Source of the DNA: a candidate division TA06 bacterium
Lineage (GTDB): Bacteria; Hydrothermota; DG-26; E44-bin18; JADFOU01
Direction of reading: 5' to 3'
Length of the DNA: 5,257 nucleotides
NCBI GenBank assembly: GCA_022562655.1
Contig: JADFOU010000164.1
Location: forward strand, 1 to 5,257
In this document: positions 1 through 5,257 of the stretch, piece by piece
Layout: every line of letters begins with the position of its first letter
How positions within the stretch are numbered: position 1 is the stretch's first letter
Notes under the pieces: generated by a model
The model's input: only the letters and a program-made list of their open reading frames with translations
The model's database searches: none
Told to the model about the DNA's origin: nothing
Position numbers and translations under genes: made by a program

Positions 1-20
1 CCCGATTTTTCTTTTAACAT
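1..20 (-). CDS. Start of the next gene downstream of lpxD, cut by the window edge
   Basis: An ATG at 20..18 shares its A with the TGA stop of lpxD (TGATG), an arrangement typical of translational coupling inside an operon. Only six full codons are visible, reading M-L-K-E-K-S, with no stop before the edge. No strong Shine-Dalgarno is visible in the end of lpxD, which fits coupling or re-initiation. In many Gram-negative genomes lpxD is followed by fabZ, lpxA or another lipid A gene, so one of these is expected. The few residues cannot identify the product, and a chance ATG is possible. Confidence 0.4.
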
Positions 21-1054
21 CAACTTTTCAAGAGCTTCTCAATTTTCTTGATCAGATCAGGAAGCCTCTGCATGGCGGCGTAGATCCGCATGGCCTGAGC
101 GTGAGGGCGGGCAGGATAACCAGAGATGACCGTCTTCTCGGGGAAGGATTTGGTCACGCCAGCCTGGGCACCAATTTGAACCTCGTCACCGATGATGAGA
201 TGGTCGGCAAGCCCCGACTGACCGCCAAAGGCGACCCTTTTTCCGATCTTTGAAGAACCTGCGATTCCTACCTGGGCAGCGAGGAGGGAATCCTCTCCAA
301 TCTCTACGTTGTGGGCAATCTGAACGAGATTATCAATTTTTGTCCCTTTGCCAATCCGAGTCACTCCCAGAGTTGCCCGATCAATGGTCACATTGGCTCC
401 CACTTCTACATCCTCTTCAAGGATGACCTTCCCCATCTGGGGGACCTTCCGATGGGCCGATCCATCTTGGACAAATCCAAATCCATCGGAACCAAGAACT
501 ACACCAGGGTGGAGGATGCACCGATCCCCAATCTCCACCCCTTCCATGAGCGTGACATGGGGATAGATGAGGCAATCGTAGCCGATCCGGGAATTGGGGC
601 CGATATAGACAAAAGGACCGATTCGACTTCTTGCCCCGATCTCTACACCTCCCCCCACCACTCCATAAGGGGAAATGGCGACCGTCGGATCAATCTTGGT
701 TCCTTCCGCTATGAGGACTGTAGGATGGATCCCATCCCCAAAATTTTCTTCTTTCCAGAAGAGCTTCATGACCTGGAGAAAGGCAAGGCGAGGGTTCTTG
801 ACCCAGAGAAGAGAGGGACCTCTTTGGGGAGTTTGGTTTTTGTCTATTTCGTTCTGGAAGGTTTCTTTCAGATCTTCTGGAAGGATAACAGCGGAGGCAT
901 GAGTCTTTTGAAGAAGGGAGAGGTGATGGGCTTTTTCCATAAAGGTGATCTCCCCTCTTTGAGCCTCCTCTAAGGAACCTACTCCTTGGATCTCCTTCTC
1001 GCTCTCCCCCGTGAGGTGACCCTTCAAAAGAGAGGTGATCTCCTTGAGTTTCAT
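20..1054 (-). CDS. lpxD: UDP-3-O-acylglucosamine N-acyltransferase LpxD
   Basis: LpxD catalyses the third step of lipid A synthesis, moving a hydroxyacyl chain from acyl-ACP to the 2-amino group of UDP-3-O-acylglucosamine in the cytoplasm. The 344-residue product is close to the usual length of about 340. Residues 1 to about 105 are the N-terminal uridine-binding domain. A left-handed beta-helix of hexapeptide repeats follows (I-G-x-x-x-x-I pattern), and then a short basic helical tail (DLIKKIEKLLKS). The signature GSDGFGF is at residues 188-194. His248, in QIAHNV, aligns with the catalytic histidine of the family. I chose the ATG at 1054, which gives MKLKEI, because upstream codons in this frame (including a TTG at 1090) run into the repeat array. 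The ribosome site is weak, a GAAG a few bases upstream. The gene lies 80 bp after the skp-like gene and overlaps the next start by one base, so it is probably mid-operon. Confidence 0.97.
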   Translation of the reverse strand: MKLKEITSLLKGHLTGESEKEIQGVGSLEEAQRGEITFMEKAHHLSLLQKTHASAVILPEDLKETFQNEIDKNQTPQRGPSLLWVKNPRLAFLQVMKLFWKEENFGDGIHPTVLIAEGTKIDPTVAISPYGVVGGGVEIGARSRIGPFVYIGPNSRIGYDCLIYPHVTLMEGVEIGDRCILHPGVVLGSDGFGFVQDGSAHRKVPQMGKVILEEDVEVGANVTIDRATLGVTRIGKGTKIDNLVQIAHNVEIGEDSLLAAQVGIAGSSKIGKRVAFGGQSGLADHLIIGDEVQIGAQAGVTKSFPEKTVISGYPARPHAQAMRIYAAMQRLPDLIKKIEKLLKS

Positions 1055-1064
1055 CTTTACTTCA

Positions 1065-1134
1065 GACCAAAGACAATGGACTATAGACAATAGACCAAAG
1101 TCAAAAATCCAGAGTCTAAAGTCAAAGGTCTAAG
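1065..1134. repeat. Heptanucleotide array filling the skp-lpxD spacer
   Basis: On the plus strand GAC occurs at 1065, 1072, 1079, 1086 and 1093, and then GTC at 1100, 1114, 1121 and 1128. The unit at 1107 has decayed to ATC. The register is exactly 7 bases through ten units, with A/T-rich four-base spacers such as tata, caaa and taaa. Because the GAC half is the reverse complement of the GTC half, the array can fold on itself. It begins directly at the stop codon of the skp-like gene and ends about 10 bases before the lpxD start, so it is essentially the whole intergenic region and would form the lpxD leader RNA. Its function is unknown. Confidence 0.85.
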
Positions 1135-2154
1135 CTATTGGACTCTTCTCACTAGTTTCCCCGCCAGGCGGTTTACCATATCGGCAATCTCCTTTTCCTG
1201 ATCCCCTGTACTTATTTCTTGTTCAGTCGCCACGACAATTCCCTGGGAGACGTCCAGTAATTCAACGGTGACCTCTGCCGAGGCCCCCCTTTTCAAGACA
1301 GTCCCCATCACCAACATAGCGACATTGGCCGTTCTACCCACCTGGAAGGCTTGATCCCGAGTGATTTCTTCGACCTGGACCACCCCGACATCGACCATGG
1401 CACTTCCTACATTCCCCCGCGCTTTTATAAATACAGGGGACTTCAACAGAGCCTGTTCCAAAAGGACGGTTACTTGATTTCCTACCTCTTCTTCTCTCGC
1501 CAGAGTGTTGGTCTCTCTCAGCGGAAAGACGTAGATCTCTTTCCGCTTACCAGCGACAATCGGAACCAACTCCTGATTCAACTCTTCCAGAACTCTTTCT
1601 GTCAAGTCCAATCCGGGGCGGCCATAGACAATCCCTCCCTCCGTCAGATCAAAGATGAGAACATAACCTTCTTCTTCGCTGATTTGAACCAGAATCCGAT
1701 TGATCTTCTCCAATAGGGGTTGGGTCAATTCCTTCTCCCGTTTTCTCGCCTTTCCCTCGGGACCATATATTTCTGTCACAAAGTTCTCATATTTCCTCTC
1801 ATTTAATCTGAGGATCTGTACCTTTTTCGTTCTCGCCTCATCAGAGAGCATCAATCTCTGGCTCTCCAATTCAGTCGAGAGCTCCTCAATCTCCTTCTTC
1901 TTCTCTATAAGGATCTCCTCCCATTCCTTAAGGTCTTCCTCAAGTTGTCGCTTCAATTCAGATGACCCCTGGTATCTTTGAAAGATGATCTCTGAATCAA
2001 TGTAGCCCACCTTGAACTCATCAGAGAAGGCAATGACTGATGAACCGCTTAAGGCGAAAAAAATGACAAATAGAAAGACAGACATTAGACGTTGGACTTT
2101 AGACTTTAGTCCATAGTCTATAGTCGAGAGTCTATAGTCTAATCTTTTTTTCAT
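1135..2154 (-). CDS. skp: OmpH/Skp-family periplasmic chaperone fused to a CsgG/LpoB-like domain
   Basis: Skp/OmpH proteins are periplasmic chaperones for unfolded outer-membrane proteins. With the ATG at 2154 the product has 339 residues, about twice the usual 160-180. A hydrophobic signal-peptide core lies at residues 24-42 (SVFLFVIFFALSGSS). The OmpH domain spans about 47-196: FKVGYID at its start, a long charged coiled coil at about 60-160, and the closing strand YVLIFDLTEGGIVYGRPGLD. Residues about 205-339 form a second alpha/beta domain, with IYVFPLRETN, VAMLVMGTVLKRG and VTVELLDVSQGIVV, resembling the CsgG/LpoB/FlgO type of periplasmic or lipoprotein domain; this resemblance is my inference. 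Two starts are possible, 2154 and 2085, and neither has a good ribosome site. The later one leaves the signal peptide with no positive charge, so I prefer 2154, although residues 4-24 then derive from a repeat array. There is no lipobox cysteine. The gene follows tRNA-Ser and precedes lpxD. Confidence 0.88.
   Translation of the reverse strand: MKKRLDYRLSTIDYGLKSKVQRLMSVFLFVIFFALSGSSVIAFSDEFKVGYIDSEIIFQRYQGSSELKRQLEEDLKEWEEILIEKKKEIEELSTELESQRLMLSDEARTKKVQILRLNERKYENFVTEIYGPEGKARKREKELTQPLLEKINRILVQISEEEGYVLIFDLTEGGIVYGRPGLDLTERVLEELNQELVPIVAGKRKEIYVFPLRETNTLAREEEVGNQVTVLLEQALLKSPVFIKARGNVGSAMVDVGVVQVEEITRDQAFQVGRTANVAMLVMGTVLKRGASAEVTVELLDVSQGIVVATEQEISTGDQEKEIADMVNRLAGKLVRRVQ
2081..2143. repeat. 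Heptanucleotide array over the 5' end of the skp-like gene
   Basis: On the plus strand GAC occurs at 2081, 2088, 2095 and 2102, then GTC at 2109, 2116, 2123, 2130 and 2137. This is nine units in perfect 7-base register with a single switch from GAC to GTC. Spacers are A/T-rich (ttta, cata, tata). It is the same kind of element as the one at 1065-1134. The possible skp start at 2085 lies within it, and the possible start at 2154 lies just upstream of it. Depending on which start is used it is either a leader RNA structure or coding sequence. Translated, the 21-nt superperiod gives the similar 7-residue blocks LDYRLST and IDYGLKS. Confidence 0.85.
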
Positions 2155-2165
2155 TGCATTCAGGG

Positions 2166-2248
2166 CGGAGGGCGAGGGATTCGAACCCCCAAGGGCAAAT
2201 GCCCAGCGGATTTCAAGTCCGCCGCCTTACCGTTAGGACTAGCCCTCC
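2166..2248 (-). tRNA. tRNA-Ser (anticodon UGA)
   Basis: The minus strand folds into a full class II cloverleaf of 83 nt. The acceptor stem is GGAGGGC paired with GCCCTCC, followed by a G discriminator as expected for serine. The D arm is GTC/GGC with loop CTAACGGTAA. The anticodon stem GCGGA/TCCGC carries loop CTTGAAA, giving anticodon TGA, which reads UCA. The long variable arm has a GGGC/GCCC stem characteristic of serine tRNAs, and the T arm is GGGGG-TTCGAAT-CCCTC. CCA is not encoded, since the bases after the discriminator read CCC, so it must be added enzymatically. The 3' end lies 12 bases before the possible ATG of the skp-like gene on the same strand, so the two are likely co-transcribed and separated by tRNA processing. 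Confidence 0.96.
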
Positions 2249-2257
2249 AAACCTGCA

Positions 2258-2334
2258 GTATAGTGAATTTAGTAGACAGTGGATAGGGACCATGCCCCCC
2301 TACTATCTACTACATGCTACATTCTATCTTTTAT
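2258..2334. repeat. Degenerate heptanucleotide array upstream of tRNA-Ser
   Basis: Units such as GTAGACA and GTGGATA at 2272-2285 are followed, after a C-rich centre, by a run with CTA at 2303, 2310, 2317 and 2324, that is CTAT or CTAC every 7 bases. As in the other two arrays, a purine-led half is followed by a roughly complementary half. The core triplets differ (TAG/CTA alongside GAC) and the register slips by one base near the middle. It may be an older or related version of the same element. It lies mainly in the presumed tRNA leader and overlaps the -10 box at its end. Confidence 0.45.
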
Positions 2335-2360
2335 ATATCACTCGATTTTCGATATGTCAA
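2332..2360 (-). promoter_or_regulatory. Sigma70-type promoter for tRNA-Ser and the skp-lpxD genes
   Basis: On the minus strand a perfect TTGACA -35 box is at 2360..2355. A 17-base spacer leads to TATATA at 2337..2332, preceded by an extended -10 (TGA at 2340..2338). Transcription would begin near 2325, about 75 bases before the tRNA 5' end, leaving a leader that RNase P would remove. This is the best promoter match in the gap and the only clear one for the leftward genes. A weaker TATACT at 2262..2257 lacks a -35 partner. Confidence 0.7.
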
Positions 2361-2365
2361 GGGAA

Positions 2366-2382
2366 ATCGTAAATTTTGCGAT
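2366..2382. promoter_or_regulatory. Imperfect 17-bp palindrome just upstream of the promoter
   Basis: ATCGTAAATTTTGCGAT is a dyad with seven paired positions and one mismatch around a central T. It lies 5 bases upstream of the -35 box of the leftward promoter. A second dyad, CGATTT at 2343-2348 and AAATCG at 2364-2369, brackets the -35 box. The layout suits binding of a dimeric regulator, but I do not recognise the motif, and A/T-rich gaps yield such dyads by chance. Confidence 0.35.
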
Positions 2383-2386
2383 GCAG

Positions 2387-2412
2387 AAAAAGGCTTTCAC
2401 AAAGAAAAGACC
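2387..2412 (-). terminator. Possible weak intrinsic terminator of the large membrane gene
   Basis: On the minus strand GGTCTTTTC and GAAAGCC can pair with two one-base bulges around a TTTGT loop (2412..2392), followed directly by five T (2391..2387). It begins about 40 bases after the stop codon at 2454, in the right orientation and before the next promoter. The stem is short and bulged, so termination may be leaky and some readthrough into the tRNA unit is possible. Confidence 0.35.
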
Positions 2413-2453
2413 TTCAATGAAAATAGGGTATCACCATTCTCGGCTTACCAAGG

Positions 2454-5257
2454 TCATAGGCTACCTTTGAATTGTTCTAAATAGGTTTTTAGACGAATAT
2501 TCTCTGGGTCTAACTGAAGGGCCCTTTCGAGCATCTGAATAGCAGAGCTTCGATCTCCCAGGCGGGCATAGAGGATTCCAAGATTTCCAAGGGTCTCATG
2601 ATCCAGAGGATTCGTTTTTAAGGCTAAGAGAAACTCCACCTCCGCTACTTCTAAAGATCCCTGAATCGCAAAGAGGGCACCGAGAGCGGCGTGAACCTTT
2701 GCATTGTGGGGATCGAGTTTCAGGGCTTTCTCCCATGCCTCTCTTGCCTTCATATATTGCTTCCCTTCTCGGTAGATCTCTCCGAGATTGTAGAGAATGA
2801 GCGGGTCTTGAGGTTGCAATCGGTGGGCTTCTTCAAAGACAGTGATTGCCAGTTCTGTTTGATCCAAAGCATTGTAAGTGATTCCTATCCCTGCAAGGGC
2901 GTCGGCATAAGAAGGGTCTATCTGGAGGATTGTCTCATATTCCTGAATCGCCTCCTCGTATCGGGTCTCGTGATGGTAGAGAAGAGCCAGGTTATATCGA
3001 GCGCCCAAATGATCGGGGGCGATTTTTTGAACTTTCTGGTATTCGGCAATGGCTTCTTCTCTTCGATTCTCCTTTTGATAAAGATATCCGAGGATCAAAT
3101 GCTCATCTAATTCGGTATACTTCCTTTTCACTTCTTCCAGGGTAGCCTCTTTCGCCGTTTCTAAATAGCGAATCTCCCTCTGAATCGTCTCATTTTTGGG
3201 AAGTCGAATCCGTCTCCCCCGGTCCGCTTGAGGCCGATGGGGCGAGAAAGTGGGATGCGGCAGGCGGATTGAGGAGAATTGCTCCCTGGCTTTTTGATAG
3301 AGGAGAAGAGCATCGATTGTATTTCCTTCTAATTTCTGAATATCTCCCTCAATGCAGATGCCTGTTATCCGGAACCTCCTTTCGACTACTTCTTGGAAGG
3401 ATTTGTCCACATCCATCAAACGATGCCAGGCAGTTTCTCGGTAACGGGCAAGACTCGCAAGGATTTTGGCATAGTGATTGACAGTGGGACTGAATTCCAG
3501 ATAGGGGTGGTCAGAGGTGATGAGCGATGCATCTTGAACGTACGTCCGGATACGGTTTCCGCCTGCAATATAGCAATCCAGGACATCCAGAAAGGAATGG
3601 ATTCCGATGGTTTTTAAATCAGATTTTAACGCATGAATCCTTGCATTGAGCCGACGTACATGGATCGGGTGAGGGTTTCGAGAGCCGATTAAGAAGGTGT
3701 TGGCGCTTCCCCTCTCTCCGTAGGGCTGAGCAAACCAGAGGGTGGAATAGGGGAAGACTTTGAAGAAAGTCTTGAGGATCATCTGGTAATCTTCCTCCAC
3801 CAGGGCATCGAGAGGCACCCACTGGCAAAAAAGACCCTTCTCCTTTAATCGTTTTTTACAGAGGGTATAATATTCTTCCCCGTAGAGTGCTGCATTCCCT
3901 GCATTCCATTTGGGATGGACGATTCCCGTGACAATCACATCATAGGTCTTCTGGGTCGTGAGTAGGTAATTCATTCTATCTTCCATGAAGAGATGGAATT
4001 TGGGCCACTTTAGAATCTTGCGGTTGAAGGGTTCAAATGTCGAAGCAGCTTCCACTATATCCCCAGAGATCTCCACACAGTCTACATTTTCAATCTTGAT
4101 TCCCAGGCGGGTAGCGCCGGCGGTCATTCCGGACCCTAAAGCGACAAGGAGAACCTCCCTTGGTTCTTCATGCAACAGGATGGGAAGAAGAGCGTGTAGT
4201 TGATGGAGCCGAAACTCCCCATGAGAGGAGGAGGCATTCAGTTGACCATCTAAAAAGAGGTTCTTTGTCCCGTCTCTTCCTTCTATCACTTCCACGATAT
4301 TGGAGATCCCTTCTCGATAGTAGAGGGATTCTCCCAATATCCCAGGACGATTCAACAAAGAAAAGGTTCGCTCCTTCAAGAGGAGAAGACGCGAAGTAGT
4401 CAAGGTGAGAAGAGAGAGGAAGAGGAGAGTTCCCCATCTCTTCTTACCCCCCTTCCCGGGTGACAAGGCAACCAGAAGAAGACCTGTGAAGAAATGGAGA
4501 AAGATCAGGAGGGTGATGCCCTTCTGAATTCCCAGAACGGGGATCAGGAGAAAGCCCGTGAAGAGACTCCCCAGTACGCCTCCAAGGGTGTAGAGGCCAA
4601 AGACATCTCCTACGGACCTTCCAACCTCGAAATGGGTGTGGACGATTCGAACCGCCAGGGGAATAGCAATGCCCGAGAGGAAAGTGGGCAGAATCATGAT
4701 CAGGGAAGAATAGATCATCTTCTTTCCGATGGGGAGAACCCACCCCAGAGGGTCAGAAGGGGTGAGGTGGAAGAAGAATTGGGTCAAAATCGTAACGGAG
4801 AGAAGGGCCGTGAAACCAGTTCCCCAGGTAGTCCATCCTAAAAAGCTTAAGGGTTCCCGAAGTCGGTCCGAGAAACGGGCGGCTAAAAAAGAACCCAGAG
4901 CAATTCCAGCGAGAAAAGTGGCGAGCATGATGGAGAGGGCATGGGTAGAGGAACCCATGAAGAAGGCGAGGGATCGTGTCAAGACGACCTCATAGCCAAG
5001 GGCGGCAAATCCGGAGATTCCCATAAGAAAAGGCACGAGCAGAATCGTGAATGGTGAATAATCCGCTTGAGACGGAGTGACTGCTGAGAATTGGATCCTG
5101 ATCGCTGACTCCTTCGCAACACGCCTTTTTCGACTCAAGAGGAGAGCAACACCTGCGATCAGAAGGTTTATGAGAGCGGCTACACCATTGGTTAGAAAAA
5201 GCCCTATGGTTCGGATGAGGAAAAATCCAGTGAGGAGTGCCCCCATAACAGCACCCA
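2454..5257 (-). CDS. Membrane-bound spermidine-synthase-like protein with C-terminal TPR repeats (5' end outside window)
   Basis: The frame is open to the window edge. The in-frame ATG at 5246 sits inside a conserved membrane motif (GAVMGALLTGFFLI), so the true start is further right; residues are numbered from it. Membrane segments fill about 1-38 and 68-290. GFAALGYEVVLTRS at 80-92 and GGVLGSLFTGFLLIP at 222-236 mark one module, and the motif at the edge is the end of an earlier one, so the membrane part is duplicated. Residues about 310-590 are a spermidine-synthase-like Rossmann domain: LDGQLNASS, glycine loop ALGSGMTAG (369-377), VEIS (391-394), MEDRMNYL (421-428), and SDHPYLEF near the end. 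The loop that carries the catalytic Asp in true SpeE is here VTGIVHPKWNAG, so classical aminopropyl transfer is doubtful. Six 34-residue TPRs cover 713-916, a protein-binding platform. Substrate and role are unknown. No membrane-assembly partner is visible, and the neighbouring leftward genes have their own promoter. Confidence 0.9.
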   Translation of the reverse strand, partial: GAVMGALLTGFFLIRTIGLFLTNGVAALINLLIAGVALLLSRKRRVAKESAIRIQFSAVTPSQADYSPFTILLVPFLMGISGFAALGYEVVLTRSLAFFMGSSTHALSIMLATFLAGIALGSFLAARFSDRLREPLSFLGWTTWGTGFTALLSVTILTQFFFHLTPSDPLGWVLPIGKKMIYSSLIMILPTFLSGIAIPLAVRIVHTHFEVGRSVGDVFGLYTLGGVLGSLFTGFLLIPVLGIQKGITLLIFLHFFTGLLLVALSPGKGGKKRWGTLLFLSLLTLTTSRLLLLKERTFSLLNRPGILGESLYYREGISNIVEVIEGRDGTKNLFLDGQLNASSSHGEFRLHQLHALLPILLHEEPREVLLVALGSGMTAGATRLGIKIENVDCVEISGDIVEAASTFEPFNRKILKWPKFHLFMEDRMNYLLTTQKTYDVIVTGIVHPKWNAGNAALYGEEYYTLCKKRLKEKGLFCQWVPLDALVEEDYQMILKTFFKVFPYSTLWFAQPYGERGSANTFLIGSRNPHPIHVRRLNARIHALKSDLKTIGIHSFLDVLDCYIAGGNRIRTYVQDASLITSDHPYLEFSPTVNHYAKILASLARYRETAWHRLMDVDKSFQEVVERRFRITGICIEGDIQKLEGNTIDALLLYQKAREQFSSIRLPHPTFSPHRPQADRGRRIRLPKNETIQREIRYLETAKEATLEEVKRKYTELDEHLILGYLYQKENRREEAIAEYQKVQKIAPDHLGARYNLALLYHHETRYEEAIQEYETILQIDPSYADALAGIGITYNALDQTELAITVFEEAHRLQPQDPLILYNLGEIYREGKQYMKAREAWEKALKLDPHNAKVHAALGALFAIQGSLEVAEVEFLLALKTNPLDHETLGNLGILYARLGDRSSAIQMLERALQLDPENIRLKTYLEQFKGSL
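3208..3269. repeat. Palindromic repeat element embedded in frame in the membrane-synthase gene
   Basis: The plus strand has an imperfect inverted repeat: TCTCCCCC at 3213-3220 against GGGGCGAGA at 3239-3247. On the coding strand it translates as PHPTFSPHRPQADRGRR, resembling the PHP-x-x-SP-type peptides that arise when dispersed CCTCTCCC/GGGAGAGG palindromes fall inside genes. The stretch is flanked by two copies of the peptide IRLP, starting 20 residues apart, and it separates the synthase-like domain and a degenerate helical repeat from the regular TPR array. The net addition would be 60 bp, which keeps the frame. Confidence 0.5.

Noticed and set aside
311..973. A 220-codon open frame on the plus strand
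   Set aside because: It lies entirely antisense to lpxD, whose protein is a clear full-length family match. The translated frame shows no recognisable domain and low complexity typical of a shadow frame.
1088..1090. TTG at 1090 as the lpxD start
   Set aside because: It would add 12 residues encoded by the repeat array, and the ATG at 1054 gives the usual LpxD length and N-terminus.
2081..2143. CRISPR-like array
   Set aside because: Units are only 7 bases with four-base linkers, the triplet changes strand sense midway, and there are no spacers or cas genes.
2151..2159. Two-codon reading frame ATG-CAA-TGA overlapping the possible skp start at 2154
   Set aside because: The TGA overlaps the ATG as in coupled starts, but there is no ribosome site and the bases adjoin the tRNA 3' end, so chance is the simplest explanation.
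2166..2200. tRNA 3' end as an integration (att) site for a mobile element
   Set aside because: The tRNA is followed at once by core envelope genes, with no integrase and no second copy of the tRNA 3' end in the window.
2154..2470. Short plus-strand frames of 63-72 codons across the tRNA and gap
   Set aside because: They run through the antisense of a tRNA or through A/T-rich promoter sequence, with no ribosome site and no recognisable protein features.
5244..5246. ATG at 5246 as the start of the large membrane gene
   Set aside because: The codons before it (G-A-V) continue the conserved membrane motif and the frame stays open to the window edge, so this is an internal methionine.

Overview
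The window comes from a Gram-negative bacterium: it carries lpxD (lipid A synthesis) and an OmpH/Skp-family periplasmic chaperone-like gene. Base composition is moderate. The gene content and the heptanucleotide arrays between genes would suit a Desulfobacterota, Nitrospirota or similar deep-branching lineage, but that placement is an impression, not something the sequence proves. Every supported gene is on the minus strand, so the window is described below from its right end to its left.

Right half (5257 down to 2454): the 3' part of a large membrane gene. It encodes repeated multi-TM modules, then a cytosolic spermidine-synthase-like Rossmann domain whose catalytic acidic loop is altered, then six C-terminal TPR repeats. 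Its start lies beyond the window. A 60-bp palindromic repeat element appears to be embedded in frame between the synthase-like domain and the TPR array.

Middle (2453 to 2155): a compact control region. It holds a weak terminator-like hairpin for the upstream gene, a 17-bp imperfect palindrome, a near-consensus sigma70 promoter with an extended -10 reading leftwards, a degenerate 7-nt array in the presumed leader, and a complete tRNA-Ser(UGA). About 205 bases separate the large gene from the tRNA and contain no credible gene.

Left half (2154 to 1): an OmpH/Skp protein fused to a C-terminal domain resembling the CsgG/LpoB/FlgO type, then lpxD, then the first codons of another gene overlapping the lpxD stop (TGATG). 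The spacing suggests one transcription unit, tRNA-Ser - skp fusion - lpxD - next gene, devoted to outer-membrane biogenesis.

The most unusual signal is a family of strictly 7-periodic arrays in which a run of GACNNNN units switches to a run of GTCNNNN units, making each array self-complementary. One fills the skp-lpxD spacer. Another lies over the 5' end of skp and, if the upstream ATG is used, is translated into the positively charged front of the signal peptide.
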